Of a DNA stretch of 64,000 bases, positions 45,820 through 55,702 are shown piece after piece. Under the pieces are notes generated by a model. That model had not been told where the DNA came from and did not search any database. It was given only the letters and a program-made list of their open reading frames with translations. The stretch covers positions 17,438,110-17,502,109 of the forward strand of contig OU452227.1 in NCBI GenBank assembly GCA_911728455.2, written 5' to 3'. This stretch comes from Marthasterias glacialis (Eukaryota; Echinodermata; Asteroidea; Forcipulatida; Asteriidae). Made by a program: the position numbers and the translations under genes. Numbering within the stretch: position 1 is the first letter of the stretch; each line of letters begins with the position of its first letter.

Positions 45820-47010
45820 ATGATGGTATCTTTTTTTATGGTGATTTATGGCCTGATCCTTGGCTTTCTAGCATTGGCCATTATTAGCAGCAACAGCTTC
45901 TGCATCTTTGTTCTGAGGAGAGTTCAGTTTGTTAATGATGCTCCAAAGATTTTCATGATGTCACTGTCTATTGCAGACTTACTTATTGGTGTGATTGGTG
46001 TATTACCAATGGGAGGGATTTCTATGTTTGTTGGTGATAGAGGCTTGAATAGTTTAAGTGGCCACCCGATCTGCTCAATAATAGCAGTGCTGATGAAAAG
46101 CCTCTTCATCATTAAGCTGTTCTCACTGTTGGCCCTGAATTTAGATCGCTATGTTGCTGTGACTAAAGCCTTACGCTACCACACCATCATGACATATAAA
46201 ATGACACTTACCGTGACTTTGCTAATATGGATTTTGTCTCTTTTTGCATCAGTCATGAATGGCTTTGTTTTGAGATGGAGAGTTGCTGTGGAACAAGTAA
46301 ATCTGTGCATTTTCAAATTAAATTTTGGAGACGTTGTTAGTTGGCTGGAAATAATTTTTCTGTCAATTTTGCCCTTTTTGGCGACCATATTGATTTACCT
46401 ACGACTTGCAGCACTAGCCCGTCATCATGCTGCGCAGATTGCAGTGATGCCAGAGGCAGGGGTACCAAACCACCACAACAATGAAAACAAGAAGAACCAG
46501 GCAGCAATAAAAGCTACGAAGACTTTTCGCATTATGACTTTTGTCTTTGCCATGTCTTGGGTTCCTCTTTTTGTCACAAGTTTTGTAGCATCATTGGAGG
46601 GGAATCAAAGCTTGCTATGGATCGTGAGATTATCTTTACCTGTCACATTCTGTAGTGGTTTCTGCAACATAATGGTGTATTTCACGAGAGAAAAGGAGAT
46701 TTTTACAGCATCCAAAACGCTACTGTATCCCAAACTTGAGTCATGCCAACAATTTCTGGCACAAGCCTCGACCAGACTACAGCAGTTCACTTGCTGTGCC
46801 TGTACAAGAGCTTGCAGACACTCCCCACCCATGCAGACAGGTGGTATCCCAGATGACTCTGTAAGTGAAGTAAGGGCAAGTCAAATACAGGATGAAGTCA
46901 GCATGCAACCCACAGCACTATTCGTACAGAGGAATGAGCTTGAGCTTCAAAGTTCCCTGGGAAATGCTGGAGAAGAAGTGTCGCCACACATAAAGGATTC
47001 CCCAGTGTAA
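45820..47010 (+). CDS. Intronless orphan class A GPCR
   Basis: A 396-residue frame begins at the ATG at 45820; the nearest in-frame stop upstream is TGA at 45802. Seven membrane segments are clear. TM1 has N25 (SSNSFCIF), TM2 has SLSIAD53L, TM3 has C85 and ends in LD109RYVAV, and ECL2 has C in VNLCIFK for the disulfide. TM6 has FAMSWVP (Ser instead of Cys before the Trp). TM7 has CNIMVYF, where NPxxY is N-I-M-V-Y, so the proline is lost. The N-terminus is only a few residues with no glycosylation site. The tail has a CCACTRAC cluster that may be palmitoylated. It resembles the lineage-expanded, amine/opsin-like orphan receptors common in marine invertebrates; the ligand is unknown. The absence of introns suggests retroposition or an intronless expansion, and direct repeats flank it. 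Confidence 0.93.
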   Translation: MMVSFFMVIYGLILGFLALAIISSNSFCIFVLRRVQFVNDAPKIFMMSLSIADLLIGVIGVLPMGGISMFVGDRGLNSLSGHPICSIIAVLMKSLFIIKLFSLLALNLDRYVAVTKALRYHTIMTYKMTLTVTLLIWILSLFASVMNGFVLRWRVAVEQVNLCIFKLNFGDVVSWLEIIFLSILPFLATILIYLRLAALARHHAAQIAVMPEAGVPNHHNNENKKNQAAIKATKTFRIMTFVFAMSWVPLFVTSFVASLEGNQSLLWIVRLSLPVTFCSGFCNIMVYFTREKEIFTASKTLLYPKLESCQQFLAQASTRLQQFTCCACTRACRHSPPMQTGGIPDDSVSEVRASQIQDEVSMQPTALFVQRNELELQSSLGNAGEEVSPHIKDSPV

Positions 47011-47749
47011 TCTTGAGCAGATGGACCAGGGCATGGTGAGCCTATCAGACAGTATATGGTTGCTACTGGTTGCTTGGTGTAACTTTGGAACACTTAAAAA
47101 GGAAATGATCAGGGATTACTTCATTAAAAATTGTACAATTCCAGCATTCATGAACAATTGCAATTGCTCAGAAACCAAATTAGCCATCCAACTTTTCAGA
47201 TTCCAAGGCAGTCATATCTCCTGGACCCCCACCCCCACCCCAAATGAACAGACAACATTACTGTTGACACCTCAGCAACTGCCCGGGTGCAAGGTGTTCA
47301 TCAACAGTGAAGAACACAGCATCAGTTCAAGGGTGTGGCTGGGACATAGGCCACCCACAACTTCTATTACTGATATGGGACCTTCTTAGGACCTTCAGAT
47401 AACTTCCACTGCTTTAACTGTGTGGACAAATCACACACTGAAGGAATCCTGAATGCCCTGCATGCATGTATGGAAAGATGCTAGAGCTCTTAAAGTAAAA
47501 TGAACCACTTCACTAAATTCTGTCACTCATCACAGAATATTCAACATAAGGACAACCCCTACAGTGATGATCCAAGTATGGTGTACTACTGTTAATGTCA
47601 TTTCTCACATTTCAAGGATTTTGATGCATTCCCCCTCAATGATAAAGTATTTTCTATGTATTCACACATTGAAAAAGATCAAGGACGCTGTTTTTTTTAC
47701 AGACACCAGCTGTATGTTTAATTATGTAAAGAGAAAGTTCACTTGAGTG
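47011..47749 (+). other. Downstream region (probable 3' UTR) of GPCR 2
   Basis: A 122-codon frame (47021-47389) starts ten bases after the stop. It is low in domain signal, and its location fits 3' UTR. No canonical AATAAA was seen close to the stop. Confidence 0.4.
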
Positions 47750-48520
47750 GAATCCAGTGGAATCCGTTAGACGGCATGTGTGTGGTCTGTGAACACTCAG
47801 CAGTGGAATGTCCGGAAGACCTTCGCTCCGGTATTCCGATTTTACACAATGACGTGTACAATGACGTCTGTACACGGCTTCCACTTCCAGGCAGGGGAAA
47901 CATTTGCGTGTAAACAGGACACCCAGCGCCAAACCAGTTGCCGCTGAATTCTTGTTTTTTGTCCTGCCCCCTGACGGGATTCTTTTTGGCAGAATTGCCG
48001 AAATCCTTTTTCTTTGAGGGTACTGCTGGCACAAAGAAACCCTAACTTGACAATGCCAAATGGATCGTCTTTTTAATTTCTGGACTGAGAAAATGTCAAA
48101 TTCACACAGCGTGAATTGCAAAACATCGGCCGTTACCTATGGCATAGGAGTGGCACTTAACACAGGACCATGGCACGATTGCTGGCTCACTCTGACTTAC
48201 CTCCATTGAGCCGAAATACAATGAATGAACAATGGTGGAAGCCTGTTAATGCCTCATAATCCCCTTCTTGGAACAAAAGGACAAAGGTAAATGATCGGGG
48301 ATTACACAAAAACTGCTTCTCCATGGCCGAAAAATACGAGTATATTCACAACCTTTTTTTGTCCTTGTGTGAGTGAATCGAAGCGTTAGACGGCACACTC
48401 CACAGTTGAATGGTCCGAAATTACAAAATGGCATCTTAATATGCTTCCGTTTTCAGGCAGTGGATACATTTGAGTGTAAACAGGTCATCTGGCACCAACT
48501 GGTCAAGCAAGACCTGTTGA
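47750..48520 (+). repeat. Dispersed repeat flanking GPCR 2, right copy
   Basis: It begins near GTGGAATCCAGTGGAATCCG, includes CAGCAGTGGAATGTCCGG and ACCAGTTGCC..CTGAATTC, then ACACAGCGTGAATTGCAAAA and AATGGTGGAAGCC. It restarts at 48390 with a partial second unit (CACAGTTGAATGGTCC to GGCACCAACTGG). The unit is therefore itself tandem, about 590 bp. Confidence 0.7.
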
Positions 48521-49193
48521 CCAACAGACTCGCGTGTAACATAAATGTTATTTTAAGCGATATTACATTGTTGCACTGTAAATTTACAAGCATTTAAAAA
48601 TTTTCGCCGCGTGGCCATCGGAACGTTCGAGTTTTTCCCACGATCGGAGCATAGAGATAGGGCCGAGGCATTGCACACAGCCACAATCTGCCTAACAGCA
48701 AAATCAGCCAATGGGAAAATTTGTTACTTTAATTGCGATGTATAAATTCAACAGCCAACAAAAAAATTTGTTTCGCGATATATTGTAAATTTGATAGTCA
48801 AGTCTGTGTCTGGTAATCGCCTCCATCGATAGATTGTACATGTACTGTGGGGTATGGCTACGCAAAGTTACTGTGTAGGTTTCAACCAGTCTGCAAGCTT
48901 GTTCGACTCGCACATGTGAATCGTAAACTGAGCGACGTTGAATTTTGGGTTTTACAACTGAACTGATGCCCCCCGCTTGCAAAGTAAGAAATCAGTGTGG
49001 TCTGGATGTGTTAAGAACGACTGCAGTGTTTATTAAATAATTGTTTTTCTGCACAAAAGTTGGAAAACTACAAGAGCTTTGATCTCCAATTTTTCATAAA
49101 TAATTTGCTTGTTCGTCCTCATGTTTTTCCAACCGGACCTGCATTCAAGACCAGAAGTTGGCAGGTCAAATTGTGGGGTCTGATCCTGCTTTG
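48521..49193. other. CpG-containing region, no firm gene
   Basis: Bases 48600-48680 and 48880-49020 are richer in CpG than the surroundings. ATGCCCCCCGCTTGCAAA|GTAAGA at 48966 reads MPPACK followed by a donor, a start reminiscent of THAP-domain first exons, but six codons are too few to accept. Confidence 0.3.
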
Positions 49194-49275
49194 TGTTTAC
49201 ACTTGTTTTTTGATCCACCTTGCGGGATCTGATCCTCCTTTGATCGCCTTTGCGGGATCAAGTGTAAACGCGGTG
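49194..49275. repeat. Inverted repeat, TTTACACTTG..CAAGTGTAAA
   Basis: TTTACACTTGTTTTTTGATCC and GGATCAAGTGTAAACG are inverted about 60 bases apart, with internal GCGGGATCTGATCC / GGGTCTGATCCTGC direct words. It is probably a small MITE. Confidence 0.6.
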
Positions 49276-50459
49276 TTTTAGCTTGTGCTGATATCAAAAG
49301 TTACCATTGTGGTATGTTGTCTAAAATATATAATGATATTTGATATTATCGTCACTATTTCAACGAACTATGCTGTGTTAATATAACCGCCTCTTTAGCT
49401 GTAACTTGTGTTTTTTAATTGTATTGTACGTTTACTGAGAGTAACAACCTGGCTCTGAAAGTTGAAAGGTGCAATTTTTTTCGCAGAAGGATTAGAAAAG
49501 TTTCTGGTGGTTTGACTAGTTGCCATTGGTTTTTCCAATCTGTTATTTATGAAACAATGTGTCCAGCATGTATATACTTGTATGCGCCCAAATTTTATGT
49601 TGGCTGAATTCCTGAATAGCTGATTTAAGTCAATGAACATGATGTAACAATTTTTTAGAACTAATAACTGTCAAATTTCTACTTGTAGTGGGAAACAACT
49701 TTTCCAATTGGCTAAATTGCTACCAGCCACCTTGGCCGTATGCTCATCATACATGTGATATCTCACAGTTTTGTAAAAAATAGAAATAAGCGGCTGCAGT
49801 TTAGTGGCAAGTACCCTTATGCTTGCATGAAGGAAATGCCACTAAATAGTTTCTGTCATAGAAATATTGGCGATAAAGATTTATTGTGTAGAGTGTTGCG
49901 ATTTTTTGATATTCTCAAATCATTGATGATTTTTTAATTAGCTGAATGAAATATTACGATAAATCGATTATATCAAGCTGTTTTTTATAGTATTGCACCG
50001 TGCTAGTAGTCTGCTTTTTACTTGGCCCCCGCGACGTTTTAATAGCCTTGATTTTAACAGTCTGACACTAAGGCAATTTCTTCTTGGTAAAGGGCATCTT
50101 TATGAATAATTTTTAGTGGAACAAGTCAAGGGGCACCAAGGCTGTGGCCAGAGGCATGGAGGCAATTGCCTCCGTTGCCTCCAGGAAGTACCAAACCTCT
50201 AGTTTATTGGTCAAAGTTACATTCACACACTCAAATCTTTCAAATCTGAGAAATTGTGTGTATCTATTTTGAACTAATGGAACTGGATAACCCATGGTTG
50301 AACTGATCGCCTACGAAAGGATTAATGTCCATTGAAGCTAATGTTGCTTTTTGATAGGTGATGGAGTGATCATACAGAAGATTTGTATAAAGTTTGAGGC
50401 ACGATGGATTGCCCTTCACTCGAATATTTTGTAGTGGTCCAATTGACCACGGGTGATAG
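49276..50459. other. Intergenic, no supported gene
   Basis: AT-rich; opposite frames at 49395-49640 and 49419-49607 are mutual shadows. Confidence 0.4.
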
Positions 50460-50630
50460 AAATATTGAAAGATTATTGTTAAATCATTGAGAATTAATTA
50501 GTTATTGAAGATTATTGTTGAGTCATTGAGTACTAGTGAGTTATTGAAGAATTATTAACTCATTGCAACTTAACGAGTTATCGAAGGTCTATTTTTGAGT
50601 AAATGAGAATTTGGAAATTGAGAGTATTTG
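50460..50630 (+). repeat. Degenerate tandem repeat, about 55 bp unit
   Basis: GTTATTGAAGATTATTGTTGAGTCATTGAG-like units (in shorter words: GTTATTGAAG, ATTATTG, TCATTGAG) recur three to four times with substitutions. Confidence 0.65.
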
Positions 50631-50817
50631 ATAATAGTTTGACTGAATTTTGAGGATCGAAGTAATTGAATTTTGAGGTGTGAATTTAGGAGCTAAAACA
50701 GCGGCCACTGAAAACCCCTTTATAGTTATGCCTAAATAACTATTGTAAATAAATTGTGTTATTATGTAAATATATTATATGCCCTCCCCCAAAAATGTCT
50801 GGATACACCGCTGGATA

Positions 50818-50919
50818 CCAAGTGGTCTCATAGCAGTAAAAGGATGTTTAATGATAAGTACCAAGGAACTCTAGCACAGGCTCAACACCAAGAGTCTCAA
50901 AAAGTGCCTGTAGAGACAG
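50818..50919 (+). CDS. Weak candidate exon ending at a strong donor
   Basis: An open stretch reading WSHSSKRMFNDKYQGTL then AQAQHQESQKVPVET ends in ACAG|GTAATC at 50920, with codon use unlike the AT-rich flanks. It follows the end of a poly-C repeat (GATACACCGCTGG), and the acceptor side is poor (GATACCAAG). The product is not recognised. It may be a real internal exon whose start was mis-set, or chance. Confidence 0.25.
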
Positions 50920-50989
50920 GTAATCCAATCATATTTTCAGTTTATACATGTTAGATTAGAATAGAGGTAGGCAGATTGTTTTAAGTAAT

Positions 50990-52110
50990 TGGTTGAAAAA
51001 ATGTTATCACTGCGGGATGACTGACCATGGCGTAGCCAGCATTTTTTTGTAAGGGGGCAAAGGGGGGGGGGCTGACAGAGATATTTGTAGAGGGGGCAGT
51101 TTCGGTTGAAATAGCCTGATTATTGCAAATATCACGGTATCCAGAGGCTGATTGGGGGCGGGGGGCGAGGGGAACAGGGGGACAAGATCTTCCACAATGG
51201 GGAAGCTACCCCCCTTTGCACCCCCACTATACCACTGGTGAATGTAAAGTGATATAACTTGAACTTATACGTTACAGAAGTTCCACATTGTAATGTGCTT
51301 AAAATACCATCCTCTATAATGGTTGTCTCCATGACAACTAAATAATGTCATGTATCTGAACAACAGTTGTGGTAAGTTAAACTAGCGTCCTACTTATGAT
51401 GGAGAAATGATGTTTGGTCTCCCTCCATCCCCAATGCTAAGATTGCTTAGCATAGTCATTTTTGTGCTCACTGTAAGGGGAAAAATTACCTACAAGTTAT
51501 GCATATTTCCACAGCGTGGATTTCTTAGGACTCTGAATCTAGTATAATAAGAGCGAAAACCTCAAATGGTTGTGGCACATAGTGTCCGGTACGGCTGGGT
51601 CCCGTGACTCGGGAAGGTTACCCACATATCGGAAATAATCCAGAGGGTGACGTCATTCTGCTAATTTTTAATCTCAAAAGTCCAGATTTCAAATGGGGGG
51701 GGGGGGCACGGATATCAGTTGGGGGGGACGTGCCCCCCTTAGTTACGCCCCTGCCCTTCATCCCCTTTTAATTCACCCAACACGGACCACTCCAAGCCCG
51801 ATCTTCAGATCGGGCAACTTGGCTTGAATGTTATAAAGGGCATACTGATGAAACGAGAACAGTTGAAAGAGTTTCTGTTGCAATTTGTGTGGGGGGGGGG
51901 AGAGCCCCTCCCACAAATTTACAGTGCCCCCCCCCCAGGTGCACCCATAAAAAAAATCCAGACACATGTTATTCATTAAAAACATGGCCCCTGGGCACCC
52001 CCCCCCCCACACACACACACTGAAAAACAATGCCCCCTTGTGCCCACCAGTGCAAAAATCCTGGTTATGTCCGCTGTTGGTGAGGGGGTCATGTTGTATA
52101 GGGCCCTAAT
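50990..52110. repeat. Cluster of poly-C/poly-G dispersed repeats
   Basis: G runs at 51062-51070, 51695-51712 and 51891-51900, and C runs at 51930-51938 and 51999-52009 (the last next to a CA microsatellite), each neighbour a version of TACGCCACTG or its complement (51030 GGCGTAGCCAG, 51741 TTACGCCCCTG, 52063 TTATGTCCGCTG). Frames in this region are glycine/proline-rich artefacts. Confidence 0.7.
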
Positions 52111-52152
52111 GCCTGTACTATTCATTATGATGAAGTACTTTCATAATCCTAC

Positions 52153-52392
52153 CTGAAGCTAATGTAATAAATCATGTATTTGGGTTGAATGTGCTTTTGG
52201 TGGGCATTAATGTTCTTGCCATGTTGTGTCGGGTTCTTGTGTATCATCTTTGAAAGGGTTTTGGAACACAAATATACACTTGTAATAGATGATCCTTTGT
52301 GAATTCCGATCAAAACCATTACACTTTTTGGCGACAATGTTTTCCAAACTGCCTTGATCTTAAAATTCATTTCAAAGAACCTGAGTTCTGTG
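52153..52392 (-). CDS. Candidate internal exon of an unidentified gene
   Basis: On the minus strand a good acceptor (TTTTTATCCATTAACAG|) opens a 240-base exon that stays open to a consensus donor, TTCAG|GTAGGA. Both ends are phase 2, so the exon is symmetric. It encodes 79 complete codons, including FKIKAVWKTLSPKSVMVLIG and HKGSSITSVYLCSKTLSKM, a mixed polar/hydrophobic pattern that looks like a folded domain and not repeat DNA. The partner exons were not found; the TGA-terminated exon at 54187-54282 cannot precede it in the same transcript. Product not recognised. Confidence 0.48.
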
Positions 52393-52954
52393 CTGTTAAT
52401 GGATAAAAACATGAAGCAAAATTCTTGATGAAAAAAACCCATAAAAAACAAAACATAAAGCTCATATTCTAGTTTAAAATGGTTTGCTCTATGAACACAG
52501 CTGAGGATTTGTAAGTGGAAACACAGGTAGTTTGTTTTTCATTGGCATCATACCTTTATGACAACTTCAGGAATTGATCTACTCCCTCTAGGTTAGTTCT
52601 TGACTTCATCAAAGACCACCATCTGATATACTATTGTTTATTTGTCCATGATGCATATAGGTTCCAGTAGGGGGAGTGCAATCTGAGTGCTGAGGTATGC
52701 CTTTCCAAGGAATCCTGAATTCCAAGCCATCATGATCTCTGGACCCTAGGGGCTAAATTCTTGTTAGGATCAGAGATCCATCTGCTGGGTCATTGCAAAC
52801 AACCATCATAACACACTCCATTTCTTACAAGTCTCAAACGGAAGTTAATATTGTATGCATTTATGCTCTTGATACTGATAAGATTTGTTTTCATTTTTTT
52901 TAAGTCAACAATTTTGTAAGTCAAATTTTTAAGTATGGTGAGTATAATAATTAT

Positions 52955-53165
52955 AAAGATTAGCACAGTGGTTTCTTCCCCTCCTTTTACCTCTGTGACC
53001 CCAATTTTAAATGCCGCCTCACTCTGGAGCCTTGCATGTGGTTTAGGTTTTTCAGTCCCTATACTTCATTTTGTGAGTTTTTCCTATTTGGGGTTTTGCT
53101 CCAGCTTCTAGAAACTGAGATTCATCGTCTTCTCTTCACACGTATCTTCTGGCCTATGGGGTCAC
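52955..53165 (+). mobile_element. tRNA-derived SINE, strongly diverged copy
   Basis: GATTAGCACAGTGGTTTCTT, TTTTAAATGCCGCC, GGTTTTTCAGTCCCTA and GGGGTTTTGCTCC follow the order of the SINE at 22877-23160 with many substitutions. Confidence 0.5.
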
Positions 53166-53616
53166 ATATCAATTTGTAAACGCTCCTCTTCAAGCATTCC
53201 CACAGTCACTGAGTTTTTTAAAAACTGCGCCTCAATTTTGTACACAAAAAAAAACAACGCTTACATTATGTTGTGAGCATTCAAGTTATACGTTGTTCGT
53301 GAATGCTATAATGGTACATGCTCCCTTCCACACAGTTAGCGCGTGTATTACATTTTGTTACAATTACACAACGAGCAAAATTGAGTAAAAACATGTTAAG
53401 TTCATAGGAGCAGTTTAGGCCATAAACAAATTGATATGCAGTGCTTGTCGCTTTTCAGGGTTTCCTTTGGTTTAATTACCAGAAAGATGTAATACAGCCT
53501 TCCAACCTGTAATCATTTTCATCAAAGTCTGTGGTCACGTTATAGTATTGTAGGAATAAAAAACAAAGGTTTTGCGCATGTTCATTTCGGGCTGGTTTTG
53601 ATTGTCAGTCAAAATA
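53166..53616. other. Intergenic, no supported gene
   Basis: AT-rich spacer between two SINE copies; no gene or repeat recognised. Confidence 0.4.
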
Positions 53617-53900
53617 ATTTTATTTATTTATTAAGTCTTGATATGAAGCCAAGGATTCTCAGAAAGCAAACTATATCACTATACTAGCCAAGAACCCCAT
53701 GAAGAGAAGACAAGCAAGGAAGACAAGCAAGGAAGTTTTAGTTTGAGATGTGGAAGGGAAAACCCAAGGAAATTATCCCAGGGAAAAACCCACGCAATCA
53801 GGTAGGGACTAAAAACCCAATCCACATAGTGCCCTGGTAGGATTCAAACTGGGGTCCTGAAGGTGGAAGGCGAGGAAAGATACCACTATGCCAACGGGTA
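53617..53900 (-). mobile_element. tRNA-derived SINE, minus-strand copy
   Basis: Reverse orientation: A box from GTTGGCATAGTGGTATC (about 53897 back to 53880), B-box-like CAGTTTGAATCCTACC, body ATGTGGATTGGGTTTTTAGT, and an AAATAAATAAAATTAT-type tail at 53617-53635. Confidence 0.85.
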
Positions 53901-54186
53901 ATTTTGGGACTATTATTTCCTCAACTTTTGCATTATATCAGACCAAACTGTTTTTCTGGAGGATTGGTACTGGTATGAACTTTATAATGAATGAGCTTTC
54001 AGATGGAAACATAATTGATTTTGAGACATAACCAATTGAATTTTGTCTGCACTCTTTCTTTAAACCTCATCAATAATTCACTAATTTTAATGATTTAATT
54101 ACTCAAACCCAACAACTTTTATACTTCGTTTGCTCAATCTTTTTCCCATTTTCTTGGTTTCCCCTCAGGCCATCTAAAAACATTCT

Positions 54187-54282
54187 TCACAAAGAGTTCA
54201 TTTGTTGCCAGAAGTTTTCTACATCTTCCACCTTCACCACTCTGACTGTAGGCTCTGTGCCTCGGAAAGGAACAAAGACCAT
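54187..54282 (-). CDS. Candidate terminal exon of an unidentified gene
   Basis: A strong acceptor (CTTTTATTTACCAG|) is followed by 31 codons and TGA: MVFVPFRGTEPTVRVV then KVEDVENFWQQMNSL. The amphipathic, charge-balanced end looks like a protein C-terminus. TTTAAT on the plus strand (ATTAAA on the minus) lies about 90 bases downstream as a possible poly(A) signal. Upstream exons should lie to the right, up to the next minus-strand gene end at 60815. Not recognised. Confidence 0.42.
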   Translation of the reverse strand: MVFVPFRGTEPTVRVVKVEDVENFWQQMNSL

Positions 54283-54403
54283 CTGGTAAATAAAAGTTCT
54301 TATAGTAGTCCAGTTCCCAGCATGAGTATTATTGTGGAAGCCAGCAGACTTCAAAATCAAAGCCCCCTCTCCTCTAGAATGCCTCATAAAAAAAAGTACT
54401 TAA

Positions 54404-54768
54404 AGGTAAAATACAGGATTGGTAAAGCAGGTAGTGCAGCGTTCTTACTTTGTGTGATTCAATATTATACATGAACAAACAAAAAAAGTGAAAATTTTGG
54501 CACAATCTATCATCCGAGTCGGGAGAAAATTGTGAAAAGCCGTGCACACTTTTCAGCATGTAAACACATTGTCCTTAATTTTGATTGTTACAACCAAAAT
54601 TAAAATCAGGGTCTTTAAATTCCATTTTCTCGCCTTTGACAGTATTTTAGACAGAAATGTTTCAAGGAAAAATTGGTACCGGTATAAACTTTATAATCAG
54701 TAAGCTTTCAGACTGATACTGATACTAATTTTTGTTGATGAATACCAATTCTGTATTCTACATTACCT
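54404..54768. mobile_element. Family-C MITE with TTAA target duplication, second copy
   Basis: TTAA at 54400-54403 and 54769-54772. Left AGGTAAAATACAGGATTGGT, right reversed AGGTAATGTAGAATACAGAA. 365 bp; interior CCGTGCACACTTTTCAGC and CATGTAAACACATTGTCC as in 21594-21893. Confidence 0.88.
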
Positions 54769-54901
54769 TTAAACCTGTTGGTGCCAGTCTAAAATTATAG
54801 AGATTGAGAAATAATCTTTTGTCATTTCCTATTTTAAAGGTCCTTTGACGTGGAATTTTTCACACTATTTTTGTAGGGATTAATATATGATTTGATATTA
54901 A

Positions 54902-55385
54902 AGAGGGGATCCAAGGTCGTATTCAGTTTTGTGCTGCACTCATTTTTCAATAGAGAGTCATTGTGAAAGTCTCTAACCTAACATTAAAATGGTTTCAAAT
55001 GCCATTGTATTTGATACCCTTCCACTGCGAATTTTGTCAACATAAAAAAATATCCAATGACATTTCAAGTATATGGGTCTGTACATTTTTGTACTTGAAA
55101 ATTTTAGTTCATTCCAGAACTTTGATGATATTCAACCAAAACGGCATTGACTTTTAAAGTTTTGACTGACTCCAAAATTTCTCTTTGGAATTTACAGACC
55201 CATTTGTTGTTGATATCCAAGGATGTCATGTTACAAATTTTGCTCTGAAAGAATATGAAATAAAATGACATTTTACACCATTTAACGTGAGGTTAAAGAC
55301 TTGTAATTTTTTTCTACCTCATAAGGATTCTATCTATTGGAAAATGAGAACATCACAAAACTGAATTTGACCTTGGAGCCCATCT
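54902..55385. mobile_element. Family-A MITE with TTAA target duplication, second copy
   Basis: TTAA at 54898-54901 and 55386-55389. Left AGAGGGGATCCAAGGTCG, right reversed AGATGGGCTCCAAGGTCAAA. It shares CTGCACTCATTTTTCAAT, CTAACATTAAAATGGT and GATACCCTTCCACTGC with 27578-28042. 484 bp. Confidence 0.9.
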
Positions 55386-55429
55386 TTAATAAAATTTAAT
55401 ACTTACCATTTTTATGAGTTTGTTATGAG

Positions 55430-55702
55430 TTAGTTATGAGTTATTAATTTTAATTTATCCCTCAAAATTTGAATTATCCGTTCTGATATCGCCTGGTGAA
55501 GCGCTTTTGTGATGTAGATCGAGGCACCAAATGACAATGCAAACGCTGTGACATTGAACATTCCTGACCATTTAGATCTGGTATGTTTCACTGCAGCCAT
55601 CCAAATGCATCTGTATTTTGGATCTGATGGGAATCTGTGCAGACTGAAACCATCTTTAGATACAACAATACACCTGGATGGATTTCCATATAACAAACCC
55701 AA
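55430..55702 (-). pseudogene. Degenerate THAP-type zinc-finger fragment
   Basis: The minus-strand frame contains CIVVSKDGFSLHRFPSDP followed by KYRCIWMAAVKHTRSKW. The S-x-H-x-F-P-x-D-P-x-x-R-x-x-W core is the hallmark of the THAP C2CH DNA-binding domain. One zinc-binding Cys (residue 11) is kept, the second is missing. The C-terminal C-x-x-H half appears only as a decayed ALSFGASIY segment, with its cysteine and histidine lost. THAP domains occur in P-element-like transposases and in host factors; with a truncated finger this is most likely a dead transposase fragment. Confidence 0.6.

Noticed and set aside
47021-47389. 122-codon frame just after GPCR 2
   Set aside because: Lies in the probable 3' UTR, with no domain or independent start evidence.
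48966-48983. MPPACK followed by GTAAGA, like a THAP first exon
   Set aside because: Six codons are not enough evidence, and no following exon was found.
51773-52030. Glycine/tryptophan-rich minus-strand frame
   Set aside because: Produced by poly-C tracts and a CA microsatellite.
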